Assembly (NCBI GenBank): GCA_023525715.1
Contig: CM042011.1
Span: forward strand, 56,850,854 to 56,914,853
Reading direction: 5' to 3'
DNA from: Cichorium intybus
Lineage: Eukaryota > Streptophyta > Magnoliopsida > Asterales > Asteraceae
Length of the DNA: 64,000 nt
Shown here: in pieces, positions 47,640 through 64,000 of the stretch
Layout: every line of letters starts with the position of its first letter
Position numbering within the stretch: position 1 is the first letter of the stretch
Made by a program: the position numbers and the translations under genes
The notes under the pieces: generated by a model
The model's input: only the letters and a program-made list of their open reading frames with translations
Database searches by the model: none
What the model was told of the DNA's origin: nothing

Positions 47640-49333
47640 ATGTGATTTATCAATTTATGTACAAAATTTGAGTTACCATATAATAATTTATGAAAGATCC
47701 ACCAGTTTGAATAAACTTAGCAACCGAAAACGCCAAGTCTTCAGCTGGTCTATATGGAACTGCCCCACCAAATTCAGTGAACCTGAATAGATACAAGAAT
47801 CAAAACCAAACCGGAAATCCCAATAATATCATATTAAATTTTAATTATACCAAAAATTACCATCCTGTCCATGCTTCAGTCCACATTTTCGGTTTGAAGT
47901 ACCGATTGGGAGTGAAGTAATCGCAGTAAAAACCATTGCAAGTGTTGATCTGTCAATACAAAAATCAGTATTTACTTTCTTGAAAATAAAAACACAAAAG
48001 GTTTGGTGAATATTGTATTGGGGACAAAGCAAAAAGTAGCCATGTGCATTGGGTAAAGAATCCAATATCATTAATGATAACATTTGGTGAATAAAGAATG
48101 ATGAAAGTCAATAATGAGTTTAACAAAGTGACAAAAAGGAACATGAATGATGATGCACTTACAATTGGATCAGGGGCATCATCTTGTTTGCACATGATCC
48201 ATGGTACACCCGTGTCTAAACCCACAGCCATTTGGGCCGCCCATTTTGAATAGGATCTTGCCGGGGCTCCATATTCATACTCCATTGGCCCGTATTCATT
48301 CTCAATCTGTCATATTAAAACGGGTTGACCCGTCAAATTTGTAGGGTTTTATAAATAGTGAATGTATTAAATATGATTACAGAACGATAATGGAAGTGAG
48401 TTTTATTACCTGAGAGAGAATAATTGGACCACCTTGATTCTCATACAACTTTTCAGATTTCATCATCTTCACTATATAAGTTGTGAATTTTTCCATGGCA
48501 GCCTATAATATATGAAAATTAAATTTTTATTATAATAAAAAGATTGAGAAAAAAAAAAGTGTATGAAAGAATGAGAAGGAGACCTTGAAAGGAGCATTAT
48601 CTGTTCTAAAACTAATTCCTGGCACATATTTCAACCAAACAGGAAATCCCCTGAAGACGCAATGACAAAAAAGAATGGTGAATTTATAAGCTTTTTGTGA
48701 TTAAAATACAGGATTTATGAAAGTTCTTGAAATAATAATAGTAAAATACCCAAAGTTCCATTCGGCACAAGCATAAGGGCCAATTCTGAGATGAACATAC
48801 AGTCCAGCTTCATTAATTAACTTAATGAACTTAACCAGATCATATCTGTCTTCAAAATAATACTGGAAAAAAAACAGAGAGTTAAGAAAAATACTAGTAA
48901 AATATATTAAAAAAATAGAGAAATACACTTACTTTACCAGGTTGTGGTTCATGCCCATTCCAGAAAACGTAAGTCTGAATCACATCTAGACCTCCTTCTT
49001 TAGCCTTCTGAATGAGATCTGGCCACATCTGAATCATCAAAATACACAAAAAGATTCAGAAACAGGAATATTGATGAAAAATCGAAAGAGGGTAGAGATT
49101 TATTTTGAAAAAGAATGAAAAGGAAAAAACCCAGGAAGTGCATTGGCGAGTTGTACCTCAGGGGTGCTTCGTGGGTAATGAATGGATCCAGAAATAAGAA
49201 TCCTTCGTTCGCCATTAATGGAGATTGCTTTGTGGTCATACGAAACAGAGGCCGTACAGAAACAGCCCCATAAACACAATAAAGCCACCAACACTAAATA
49301 AACTTTATGCATTCTTTCAAAAGAAGAAGCCAT
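45051..49333 (-). CDS. BGAL: Beta-galactosidase, GH35, with C-terminal lectin-like domain; 18 exons, 841 aa
   Basis: Minus-strand exons: 49333-49157, 49028-48933, 48862-48750, 48650-48584, 48502-48410, 48306-48163, 47949-47861, 47782-47677, 47554-47467, 47269-47151, 47069-46905, 46819-46647, 46548-46439, 46342-46233, 46156-45935, 45862-45657, 45575-45239, 45161-45051. All junctions are GT-AG and the total of 2526 bp is 842 codons. The start ATG gives MASSFERMHK followed by a signal peptide (VYLVLVALLCLWGC). GH35 landmarks are intact: ISGSIHYPRSTPEMWPDLI, GPYACAEWNFGG, the acid/base Glu in QIENEYGP, the nucleophile Glu in MWTEAWTGW, and YMYHGGTNFGRT. The last 100 residues (HLSCSPGQKISAIKFASFGTPEG...CHAHDS...LSVEAICS) form the SUEL/galactose-binding lectin domain of plant subfamily a1 (BGAL1/BGAL3-like). 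Expected role: removing terminal galactose from cell-wall polysaccharides in the apoplast. Confidence 0.97.
47600..47638 (+). repeat. (A)n tract in an intron of the beta-galactosidase gene
   Basis: About 39 consecutive A, i.e. poly-T on the sense strand, about 40 bp upstream of the acceptor of exon 9 (47554). It probably extends the polypyrimidine tract. Confidence 0.9.
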
Positions 49334-49983
49334 TAAACCCTTCAATGAGCAAACTGTACTGTACGCCCCCCTTCTTCTTCTTCTTCGAAGTAATATTCTT
49401 TACTCTTATCGACAACTTCCCTCCACTTTATTCTATTCTCTTTTCTATTCTTTTATTTTTATTATTTAAGAATAAAGAAGGGCACCGAGAAACACACACA
49501 CCCACACACACTACAGCTGTGTTCTATTAATGGGGTTTATAGATTATGTTTAAAAATAAAAAAGAAACAAATAATTGCTTTATGTATTTTCTTCAAGAGT
49601 GTAAAGATCTTGCGAGAAAAAATGAGTGCTTTGGGGCCTGGGTGATGGGGGTGCTTTTTAAGCAAGAGGAATTGTTTGTCTAAAAGTGATGCTGGGCCGA
49701 CTTTCTGGTCAGTAATTCTGGTTATCTGTTTCCTTTTCCCTCTACAATAAATAACAATATTTTTAGCTTTATTATATTTTAAGAATTCAAGAAAATAAAT
49801 TAGGTGTGTTTTTTTAGCAATGACTATTTGATTAAAAGTTTACAGAAATTGATCTAAGTTGTTTAAATGGAAAAATTGTTGTAAGCGGTTTTGGTTTATG
49901 GTCCAGAAAACCAAATTGGTCATTTTGGCCGAATCAAACATTTTTTAATTGTTGGCTACGATTTCGAGCTACAGACAAATATG
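49334..49983. other. Upstream region of the beta-galactosidase gene
   Basis: Minus-strand 5' UTR and promoter region. It has a CTTCTTCTTCTTCTT pyrimidine run at about 49372-49387 (sense strand GAAGAA repeats) and an (AC)n run near 49493-49511. No clear TATA box was assigned. Confidence 0.5.
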
Positions 49984-50222
49984 GAAGTAGCAGAAATGAG
50001 AATGTCAAGTTGGTCACGAGGTAGAACATGACTGGATGGGATTTCTAATACAACATTCAAAAATTTGTTATAAATGATTTCAAACTTCAAAAAATAAAGG
50101 GAGTGAAGATTCAATGGTATGGACATGTCCTTATGAGTGTCCGACAATGACAATTAGGAGGGCGAAGGTACTGACAATGAAGATTGAGGGTGTGAGAAGG
50201 AGAAGACGGCCAAGAAAAAATA
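49984..50222 (+). pseudogene. Non-LTR retrotransposon C-terminal remnant
   Basis: Reads EVAEMRMSSWSRGRT, then LDGISNTTFKN and FKK.RE.RFNGMDMSL, with stops. This matches the pattern VAEMRMLRWMxGxTRxDxIRN...REGRLRWFGHV seen at the C-terminus of plant LINE reverse transcriptases. It is short and dead. Confidence 0.6.
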
Positions 50223-50399
50223 GGAAGATAATGTGAGTGCAAACATAGGTTCACCAAGCCGAAACCCAACCCTCGAACCCTCATCTTTCTCCAACCCGCA
50301 TCCGCAGGGTAGTGAAGCCGCCAGTGCCGCCGTCGAACCTCCACGAAGCCGCTTGTATATGACTTCTACTCCGCTCACCCGAAAAATAGGAAATTAAAA

Positions 50400-51451
50400 T
50401 TGCACAAGTTGAGACATCTATTAGATATTAAACTTGTTGTGAAATATGAAGTTTGTTATGTGATACTAAGAAAATAGGAAGTGATGGTAATATTTAGATA
50501 ATATTTGTTATATATTAAATTTGCTGATATTGTTATAATATATATTATTAAAATTTTAAGTAATTTTTGGATGATATTTTAATCGGGGTTTAAGTAACAC
50601 AAATGGGGTAATTATTAACCTATTAAGATCATAAAATGGAGTTATCAAATACATAGATTTATACTCGCCAACCCAATAGTTATCAACTAATCGGGTATAT
50701 GATGGAACACGAATGGGTTCAAGATACAAATTTTTAATCGAGTATGAAACTAAAATCACTGATAATATTATGGTACCCGTTTCGTTTCATCCCTAATTTC
50801 AACGGCATTGTAGGATATGTTGTTGAAACTTTTTGTAAACAAGTTGTTGATTGAGAACCAACGATGTTACAGAAGGACATGGTTAGTAAACCCCACACGT
50901 TTTGTTTTTTTCTTTGAATTATTTCATGCTTCTTGAGCTCCTTTTTTGCTCATTGCTTTCACTTCCTGTCTACCCCTTTTTCCCACCGCCGAGAGCCCTT
51001 AAATCCTTAATTCCCCTTTCGTTATATGATTATTTCCATACTTGCATATTTATTTTTATCATATAAGAAAATAGTCCAACTTGTCAGATCATTTTCTCGG
51101 TTTGGTTTGCAAAATGAAGAACCGAGGTAATCGGTTTAGCTAAGATTTTGCATCTCAAATTATCCTAACACGTCGTAAGCATCTATATTTTGCGGCATAT
51201 TTATTAGCTTGATAGGTCAATTTGAATTATATATTATCTTAACTGATCATTTTTAGCTGCAAATTTCGTTAAAATATATGTGGGTCAAAGTATGATAAAA
51301 GTAGTCCAAGTGTGTATTTAATACATAAAACATTCTTAAAAGAAATTAGATTATTATGCTCCATAGTTTTTGTAGTTATGTTCAATACAACAATTATTAA
51401 AAGAACCTTAAATTACATAACTTAGGTTATATTATCAACCCACTATTAGAC
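50400..51451. other. Intergenic, no gene recognised
   Basis: AT-rich, with no coding homology or clear repeat boundary. Confidence 0.5.
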
Positions 51452-51469
51452 GTTTACCAACTTAGGACC

Positions 51470-51732
51470 TTTTTTTTTTAACGGAGGATTCCACGCGACC
51501 CATCCTTTGGATAACTCAGATGAAGCAACCTCCGGACCCACGCACACCTAGCAGCACACATGGTCCAGGTCAAACTCCTATTACGACAGAGAGGAGGCCA
51601 GTGACCATTCCCTGATTGAAACTCACAATACTCACTATAGGGAAAGAGAGGGAGTGAGATTTGAATTCTGGACCTTCCTATGGGAGAAGATAATGAGTCT
51701 AAAACCTTACCAAGTAGGCCATCAGGGTGATG
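51470..51732 (-). mobile_element. SINE, minus strand (same family as 62951-63216)
   Basis: On the minus strand it starts near GGCCTACTTGGTAAGG (A-box-like), has AATTCAAATCTC (B-box-like) and ends in an A run (T run at 51471-51479 on +). Long stretches match the + strand SINE at 62951, such as CATCCTTTGGAT and GGTGTGCGTGGG in complement. The target duplication is clear: GTTTACCAACTTAGGAC on the left (51452-51468) and GTTTCCAACTTAGGAC on the right (from 51733). Confidence 0.85.
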
Positions 51733-51884
51733 GTTTCCAACTTAGGACTTATGATACTACAATACGTTGTTGGAGTATTCATTAATAGATAGATACCTTA
51801 GTTATAGGATAATTTGTATATTTTACATGTTTAACATTTTTTATTTTATAAAAAGAATCCAAAGAAAGTTACATAGAGGGTTCT

Positions 51885-52345
51885 TTAACCAATTTGTCCA
51901 ACACGACCAATTTCCTATTTCTAGCATTACACCAATCAAAATACTATTGTATAATACGACCTATAATCGCATCTTTCCACAATTTTTTGTCTTTAAACAT
52001 CACCGCTTTCATGTAATTCCATAACACCCATAAAGTGGTGAAAAAATTGCCTCAAATATCTCTTTCTTCCCCTTAGTAGTATCACAATCCTCAACCGCCT
52101 TCGTAATATCTTTAATATTGAAACTATTTGACAATTTACAACCACACCAACGGGCAATACCATCCCACGTCTTAGCCGCCACCTCACACTTGACAAACAA
52201 GTAGGACCAATCTTCAATGTCTTACAAACAAATCGGACATAGAACTGAGGGATCATCAATTCATTTATCCTCCAAATTCCTCCTGGTTGGAATCTGATTC
52301 AACATCAACCTCCATATAAAAATATTAACTTTTTTCGAGACCTTC
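51885..52345 (-). pseudogene. L1-type LINE 3' part with zf-RVT domain remnant
   Basis: Minus-strand translation in shifting frames reads KVNIFIWRLMLNQIPTRRNL, DDPSVLCPICL, FVKCEVAAKTWDGIARWCGC and KGKKEIFEAIF. These are the zinc-binding RVT tail typical of plant L1 elements (FxWRxxLxRLPTRxNLxxRG ... CPxCxxxxES.HLFxxCxxAxxxW). The orientation equals that of the L1 RT remnant at 13440-15130, but whether both belong to one family is not known. Confidence 0.75.
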
Positions 52346-52534
52346 CTATTCCATTTGGTTTGACTAACCCCTTGCGATAAATCCTCTCATCAATGAGATA
52401 AAATCATCTTCCTTATATAACACCTACACATACATGTCCTCCATGTTCTTAGTTTGAAAACCACTGATTAACTTTCCCAACTCCATTAGTTGAGAATACT
52501 TAATCCACTAATTGACTATTATTGTTTTGGGCTT

Positions 52535-52540
<6 letters not shown>

Positions 52541-52624
<84 letters not shown>
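52541..52624. repeat. (TA)n microsatellite
   Basis: About 42 TA units. Confidence 0.95.
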
Positions 52625-52626
<2 letters not shown>

Positions 52627-53036
52627 TGTTAAATATACAAAATTCATTACGTGGAAATACTTTTAGAGTATTTACCGCTCTCTTTGTCTCTCTTCTCCCT
52701 CTCATTCAGCTCGCTCTCTCTTCTCCTTTGCCGCCAACTATCGCAAGTACCACACCTCTCTCTTCTCTTGTCGGCGGTGAATTCGGTTTTGGAGGGAAGC
52801 GGCTGATGTGGAGGTGGGTGCCTTCGGCACTACACCGTTCAGCCTAACATGGTAGTTAAATTAACCAATTAAGTATATTGGTTTAGAAATTGGAGGGTTA
52901 CTATTAAAACTAATTATATAGAAGTTTTATGAATTTACAAAAAATCAAATTAATATTGTTGAAAATAAATACTTAAATATATGAGAAAAAGTTTGCTATT
53001 ATAATAGATATAGAGATACTTTATATTATGGGTAGC
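52625..53036. other. Non-coding interval
   Basis: A 74-codon frame (52623-52847) rich in Leu, Ser and Thr has no recognisable domain; nothing else seen. Confidence 0.4.
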
Positions 53037-53197
53037 ATATTAACCAAAAAAACCGAACCAAAACCGAATTAACCAATATAACCAAACCATTACTAAAAGA
53101 GGTGGTGTTATTTTTGATTTTGATTAACCGAACGCATATGGTTCGGTTATGGTTTTCATCTAAAACCGAACCACTATAAACCTAACCGAACCAATAG

Positions 53198-53284
<87 letters not shown>

Positions 53285-53821
53285 TAAACATATAATATAT
53301 GGTACGTAATTATATTAGAAGTTGAAATTATAAAGGATAATTACATGGGATTGGAGATAGACATACACAATCGTATTATCACATGTAACTATACTTGTCA
53401 CAATTCTCTAATTCTCTAATCCTATTCTGATACTTGAATGTCAATGAGATAATGATGCCTGATACACTATCATTTTCTCAAACAAGTGTGAAACGTTTTT
53501 TATTCTACATTATCATTGAGCAATGTACTTAGAGTAAGACTTTTTTAAATATTACATTAACATTTGACATTTTTACATCAACTTTGAACAATATACGTAT
53601 ACAGGATTTTGATTGGTAAATTGGAGTAAGTTGAATAGTCAAAATCTCCAAAAGTATATTAGTGGTGGTTAACCAATATTAACCATTGACAAAATCATTA
53701 GTAGACTAAAACTATTAACTATAACCAATATTAACCATATTTAATGGCTACCAAAACGCATTAACTGATTGTGATGATTACGACTCGGTTTTGGTCTATA
53801 ATTGAACCAAACTGCCCATAT
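53037..53821. mobile_element. Putative MITE with CCGAACCAAAACCG ends and internal (TA)n
   Basis: The left end TATGGGTAGCATATTAACC, followed by CCGAACCAAAACCG, is mirrored by CGGTTTTGGTC and GAACCAAACTGCCCATA at the right end. GGTTCGG/CCGAACC words recur inside. A (TA)n tract lies at 53199-53281. No clear target duplication was identified. Confidence 0.5.
53199..53281. repeat. (TA)n microsatellite
   Basis: About 41 TA units inside the putative MITE. Confidence 0.95.
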
Positions 53822-57337
<3,516 letters not shown>

Positions 57338-57340
57338 GTA

Positions 57341-58220
57341 TTACATAGAGATGTTGGGCAAACGGGCAACAAGCTGCGCCGCTAGCCCTTTTTGAATTGC
57401 AAAGCTGATACGCTTAAAAACAAAATCCAAAGATCTAAGGGACATGATGGTACTCTGCATAACCCGTTGAACTCTGTTGAGTAGCTCCACAGCTTCAGGT
57501 GCGAGAAAACCAAAGGTATCAAAAGCGAAAGGGATAAACACATGTTGATTCTCACGACATGCCTTATCGTGTTTACCCACTTTGCAGGCAGCTGCTTTCA
57601 AAGCCGCTTGCCTCCCTGTGAAACCTCCACTCCTCAAGTTCACAAGGGAAGAAACTCCGGTAAGGTCCACACATGCATGTTTACCTCTCATCCATCCGAA
57701 GACTAAAATGTCAGCAGGCCTGAGAGTAGATCTCCCGTCCGAAGGGTCAGTCAAAAAGTTAACAGGAGCTTCTTTACGTACCGAAATCCCGGCACGTCTG
57801 CAGACGTCAAAAAGAACATCCCTAACCATATCATGACGGTATTTGAAACCTGGGAGCTCTCGACAATGAACAGCATGATCCCCAAAAGAATCCAAGCACG
57901 CCTTGCGACAAACCGGACATATCTCGTCACTCGGAAAAAGAGGAATCATTAGGCGGTACCGTAGAATAGCGCGATATTCCACAGGGGACATATGTAGGCC
58001 GAGGCCGTCAATGGGGATGGCTAGCAAAAAATCCTGTGCATGAGGAGCTCGAAGACACTCCAATACCGCTTTCTGCCTGAACGTCATGTGAAAGTCGATT
58101 TCCATATCGATGACGATCTTACTAAATAGAGCATTCGCCAAAATTTTTTGGGATTTAGGGGGGGCGATGTCCTTATTAGTGAAACCGTTACAGTCAATAA
58201 GTTTTTCGAGTATTTTAGGT
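57341..58220 (-). CDS. 5'-truncated non-LTR retrotransposon ORF with CCHC finger and restriction-like endonuclease
   Basis: No ATG starts this frame: the first codons usually counted (LANALFSK at 58141) follow an open frame that continues upstream to about 58220 (LIDCNGFTNKDIAPPKSQK), so the N-terminal part is missing. The visible part, about 290 codons, has no stop. It contains a zinc-finger-like CPVCRKACLDSFGDHAVHC, then RHDMVRDVLF, KKEAPVNFL-like sequence, and RPADILVFGWMRGKHACVDLT. The last gives PxD-(14 residues)-D, resembling the PD-x12-14-D core of the restriction-like endonuclease that ends R2-group non-LTR retrotransposons. The C-terminal segment FIPFAFDTFGFLAPEAVELL and AIQKGLAAQLVARLP is a sequence I associate with repeated plant proteins annotated as reverse-transcriptase-like. 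The function is inferred from motifs only. Confidence 0.6.
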
Positions 58221-58470
58221 TGGTGTTTTTGGAAAATTAAAAAAAAAAACAGTTTTTACGTTGAGTTTTTTAAAAAAACTACTTAAACTAACATTTCAAT
58301 AAGTTTATTCAACATTTTTTAGAATTTTCTCAAACATACTTTTAATTAATTATAAGCTCAGTTTTTACATACATTTTTATGTCATTTTAAGTTCTCATCT
58401 AACTTATCATACTGGTCGTCATTTTTTATCAAAATATTTTTAGCTAATAGCTACTTTGCCAAACATAGTC
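58221..58470. mobile_element. Partial MITE (right end) with CCAAACATAGTC terminus
   Basis: The right end TTTGCCAAACATAGTC followed by TTA equals the right end of the MITE at 60296-60620 (GTGCCAAACATAGTC plus TTA). The interior shares TTAGCTAATAGCTA-type sequence. The left end is uncertain. Confidence 0.5.
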
Positions 58471-58473
58471 TTA

Positions 58474-59502
58474 GGACCCGTTTTGTTTGGGAGAATTCAA
58501 TGGAATTTGAGGAAATTGGAATCCAATTCCATCGAATTGTTGTGTTTGGTTCAAGCTTTGGTTGATGGAATTGGAATCCAATTCCATTAAAATTAAGGAA
58601 TTGAAATTCCATATGTATGTGGAAGGAATTGAATTCCTTGGATGATGGAATTTGCAAAATTACCATCATACCCTTATATTAACTTTCCAGTTGAAACTCT
58701 CTACCATCACCCACCACCACCATCACCCATCGCCACCGCCACCTTCCACCACCACCGTCCCCCACCACCACCACCCCCATCACCGTCACCCACCACCACT
58801 ACACACCATTATTGCTATCACCACCATCCACCACCACTACCCCCACCACCACCACCCACTATCGTCACCCATTGCCGCTACCCACCACCACCCACCACCA
58901 CCACCACCATCCACCATCACCGCTACCACCCACCATCACCGCTGTCATCCACCATCATTGCCGTCGCCACCGGCACCACCACCCACCTTTATCGCCATCA
59001 CCACAACCACAACTACCCACCACCGCCACCGCCACCGCTACCACCACCACCGTCACCCACCACTACCACCCACCACCCACCACTGGCACCCGCCGCTACC
59101 CGCCACCATCACCACCACTACTAACCACCGCCGTCACCCACCACCACCACCCACCATCACCGCCGCCACCACCAGCACTACCACCCACCTTTATCGCCAT
59201 CACCACTACCACCACTACCAATCACCTATGTCATCGGCATCACCACCGCTGCGGCCGCCATCCACCACCATCACCACCAACAATTATCTAAGTAAAATTA
59301 AGCAAAAATAAGAAGGGTAAATCAGTCATATTACATGGATTCCAATTCCATTTCCTGTCAACCAAACAAATATGGAATTGGATTCCAATTCCCTTTCCTG
59401 CCAACCAAAAACAATATGGAATTGGATTCCAATTCCTGATAGATTCCAATTCCTTGACAAATTTCAATTCCTTTAAAAACTTTCTCTGAACCAAACGCAA
59501 CC
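58474..59502. mobile_element. Tourist-like MITE, 1029 bp, filled with a (CAC)n-rich block
   Basis: TTA target duplications at 58471-58473 and 59503-59505. Ends are GGACCCGTTTTGTTTGGGAG on the left and the complement of GGTTGCGTTTGGTTCAGAG on the right. Subterminal inverted repeats of GGAATTGGAATCCAATTCC type occur on both sides. Between about 58690 and 59285 is an imperfect CCACCACCAC/ATCACC array. Long frames there (Pro/His/Thr only) are artefacts of the repeat. Confidence 0.75.
58690..59285. repeat. Imperfect (CAC)n / (CACCAT)n array
   Basis: About 600 bp of C/A-only triplet-like repeats on +, interrupted by occasional G and T. It is bounded by the arms of the MITE. Confidence 0.9.
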
Positions 59503-59505
59503 TTA

Positions 59506-60292
59506 GTCAATTTGTATATGACAAAATAAATATAAAAATATTATAAAATGATCAATAATAATATAATTTCTTTTTAAAATCACTAAACTTTTAATTGGCC
59601 AACAAAGTTTTCTTGGTTTTATTATACCTTCGACTTAGTCTTTTATCCCGGTCCCTGCCTAAGTGACTCTGCGTCACCAATTCCGTACATATAGTCAATG
59701 GTATAATGAAATGGGAAATTTTTTGTTTTAGATACAATTAGAAGTTTAGTGACTTAAAGAGCAATATGGTGTTATTGGTTGTCATTTTATGACTTTTTCA
59801 ATTAAATAAATCAATTGGGCATAAATATTACATCTTTATCATAAAGAAACTTTTACTAACTTGAAGCTAGCATACGATTCAAAAAAAAAAAACAAGCATA
59901 TACACATTTATGTACACAACATTCAAACTCAGAACCTTTAGATTATCATACAAAGCTTTACTCATTCAGTTTTTTTTTTGAATAAACGTCAGTATTGTGG
60001 GTATTGAAGTTAGTAATACACATTTAAAGGTAATTAGGGCTTTAGTATACAAAAGTTTTTGCTATACAAGTTAGTGACGTAAAAGATTAAGGGTATGCAA
60101 TATACCATACCATGAGTAACCTGGAGAAATTGTTGGCATCAAAAACTTTGTGAATGTACTCAAACTTTTGAGGTATAAAATGGGAGAAATGGGTATTCTT
60201 GAGCACATATTTGGCGTAAAAGGTTACACATGGTCATAGATAAGTTTTCATGAATATTAGTAACTTTGATATCCACAACACCAATGCCTCAT
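59506..60292. other. Intergenic, no gene recognised
   Basis: AT-rich sequence; nothing identified. Confidence 0.5.
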
Positions 60293-60295
60293 TTA

Positions 60296-60620
60296 AACTA
60301 TGTTTGGCAAACTAGCTAATAGTTGAAAATCTAGCTGCTATCTGATTAACTAACCGATAAAAATAGTGTTTGGTAAAAACTAGCTAATAAACTAGCTAGG
60401 AAATTACAATGACATAAATTGGTGCGTAGAAAAATAAGCTTTTTATAATTAATTAGGATTATATCTAAAAGAATTCTAAAAAAGCTCCATAAGCTCGTTG
60501 AAACGCCAGCTTGAGTAGTTCCTTAAGAAAAACTAACTTATTATCTACTATTTGTTTGTCAAACATGATAACCTTAAAAAGTTTGAAAATAAAACTAGCT
60601 GTAGCGTGCCAAACATAGTC
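60296..60620. mobile_element. Tourist-like MITE, 325 bp
   Basis: TTA duplications at 60293-60295 and 60621-60623. Inverted ends are AACTATGTTTGGCAAACTAG and the complement of GACTATGTTTGGCACGC. AACTAGCTAATAAACTAGCT repeats lie inside. It shares its right end with 58221-58470. Confidence 0.75.
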
Positions 60621-60708
60621 TTAATATGAAACTTGTACATATGAGTCTAAACCACTAACTTCTTCTATGCTTCAATCACTAACTTTGATACCCACATTAT
60701 CAGAGTTT

Positions 60709-60767
60709 ACACACACACACACATACATACATACATACATACATACATACATACATACATACATACA

Positions 60768-60847
<80 letters not shown>
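60709..60847. repeat. Compound microsatellite (CA)n(CATA)n(TA)n
   Basis: Ordered blocks: (AC)6, then about 18 ACAT units, then about 26 TA units ending at the left edge of the element at 60848. Confidence 0.95.
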
Positions 60848-62950
<2,103 letters not shown>

Positions 62951-63216
62951 GATGATCTAGTGGATAAGGCTTTGGACTCTTTCTCTTCCCCCATAAAGAG
63001 GTTCCAAGTTCTAATCCCACTCCCTCCCTTTCCCCATAGGGAGTGATAGGTTTCAATCAGGGGATGGCCATTGGCCACCTCTCTACCCCGTAGGTGATTG
63101 ACCCGGACCACCCTACTGCCAGGTGTGCGTGGGCCCCGATGTTGTTTCATCAGGGTCATCCAAAGGATGGGTCGGATGGGGTCCTCGGTTATCAAAAAAA
63201 AAAAAAAAAAAAAAAA
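62951..63216 (+). mobile_element. SINE with poly(A) tail
   Basis: A-box-like TAGTGGATAAGG (62958-62969), B-box-like AGTTCTAATCCC near 63009, a body of about 240 bp and an A tail at 63194-63216. The body closely matches the minus-strand SINE at 51470-51732. The 7-bp CGATGAT before it (62950-62956) and after the tail (63225-63231) may be part of the target duplication. Confidence 0.8.
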
Positions 63217-63584
63217 GATGAAATCGATGATATAAGAAAACCAAAAAGAAAAAATGTTGGTCAATTTGTTAGGATTAGAAATTTAATATCATAAAGAACA
63301 AATGAAAATATTAGTGATTGTTATTTTATGAATTTTTTGTATATCCTTTAATAAGTTTTAGTGATTTTTATCTTATGAATTTTTTATATATCCTATAAAA
63401 AATAACTTATTGTCTTTTTATTAGAAAAAAAAAGGTTTATGCGATTTATTGGTGTAATATAGTATTCGGCTTCAAGTATCACAAGGAAAAAAAAAAGCGA
63501 TCGTGGTCATATGTAAGAAACAGCTCCAGTGCTCAACCGAAGAAACGTCAACCACATCTGTCATCTCCGTCACCGGCGTCGTCC
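63217..63584. other. Upstream region of the last gene
   Basis: AT-rich, then a more balanced 5' UTR-like stretch from about 63500. No TATA box assigned. Confidence 0.4.
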
Positions 63585-64000
63585 ATGGCTACTCAATCTG
63601 CTACTTCTGCTTCTTCGTCTTCCAATATTCCGCCGCCCCCACCACCCAAGGAGTCGCTCGGCCGCCGTTACAAGTTCATCTGGCCTCTTCTTCTCGCTGT
63701 CAATTTTTCCATCGGAGGTACACTTCATAAATACCTTTGCAATCCTTTACTCTCATACCTATAAAGTTAGCTGCTTTTCATAATAATTTCAGGTTTAATT
63801 GCTCTTCTTCCTATTTTATCTTCGTTAAATATTCGTGATGCTAAAACTGATTATTTACTAATGTTTTCGATTACCGATTTGGATTAGATTTGTTAGTGCC
63901 TTTTTGGTATGCTTTCCATTTGATGTTTGAAATTGATGTGTTCTTGTGTGAGTATCGATGATTTCTTTCGTTTTAGGATTCAAAATGAAAATTAGGCTCT
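63585..64000 (+). CDS. First exon (63585-63717) of a small membrane protein gene, continues beyond the window
   Basis: The ATG at 63585 (context GTCCATGGCT) opens MATQSATSASSSSN, then IPPPPPPKESLGRRYKFIWP and a hydrophobic LLLAVNFSIG. The exon ends with a good donor at 63717 (GGAG followed by GTACAC). Ser-rich, then Pro-rich, then RRYK before one hydrophobic stretch is the layout of small plant single-pass proteins whose function I do not know. From 63718 to the edge the sequence is intron-like: no second exon could be chosen with confidence, although an acceptor at 63793 is possible. Confidence 0.6.

Noticed and set aside
58642..59311. Three overlapping frames of 159-219 codons rich in Pro, His and Thr
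   Set aside because: They come from the (CAC)n-like array inside a MITE. There is no start context, domain or codon structure.

Overview
This is a plant nuclear window, almost certainly a eudicot. It has GT-AG introns, plant-type TM9SF and GH35 genes, LTR retrotransposons with plant tRNA-iMet and tRNA-Asp primer sites, Tourist-like MITEs, tRNA-derived SINEs and ten long (TA)n tracts. The family mix would fit an asterid such as Asteraceae, but the sequence alone does not prove that. The window is a few low-copy genes in a repeat-dominated landscape with several layers of nested insertion.

Three host genes can be modelled completely, with every splice phase and length closing. (1) A TM9SF/EMP70 transmembrane nine protein: + strand, 6 exons, 9575-12791, 639 aa, ending in a KxD Golgi-retention signal. 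(2) A plant membrane-anchored coiled-coil protein of unknown function: - strand, 5 exons, 17394-15475, 326 aa. (3) A secreted GH35 beta-galactosidase with a C-terminal lectin-like domain: - strand, 18 exons, 49333-45051, 841 aa. The first exon of a fourth small gene (+, 63585-63717) runs towards the right edge.

Layout. 1-7313 is the 3' part of a young Gypsy-type element whose LTRs are near identical but whose inside is decayed. 7314-9574 is intergenic with two SINEs. The two genes at 9575-17394 flank an old L1-type LINE that carries a Tourist-like MITE. 18253-23373 is three solo LTRs nested in one another, two with perfect 5-bp target duplications. 23681-27068 looks like a Helitron carrying a broken, intron-containing ubiquitin-specific protease copy whose catalytic Cys codon reads Ser. 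An RPA1-like pseudogene (- strand) is scattered over 27300-39126 because an Athila-like element (27920-35075, gag-protease only) and a Copia element (35436-38688) inserted into it. 39500-44900 holds (TA)n tracts, MITEs and a Copia 3' remnant. The beta-galactosidase gene follows. 49984-63216 is MITEs, SINEs, LINE fragments (including an open reading frame for an apparent restriction-like endonuclease domain of a non-LTR retrotransposon) and (TA)n tracts.

The host genes show no functional linkage to each other. The connecting theme is repeat biology: non-autonomous elements that kept their cis signals but lost coding capacity, MITEs sitting between (TA)n tracts, and clusters of short odd-length palindromes inside several LTR families.
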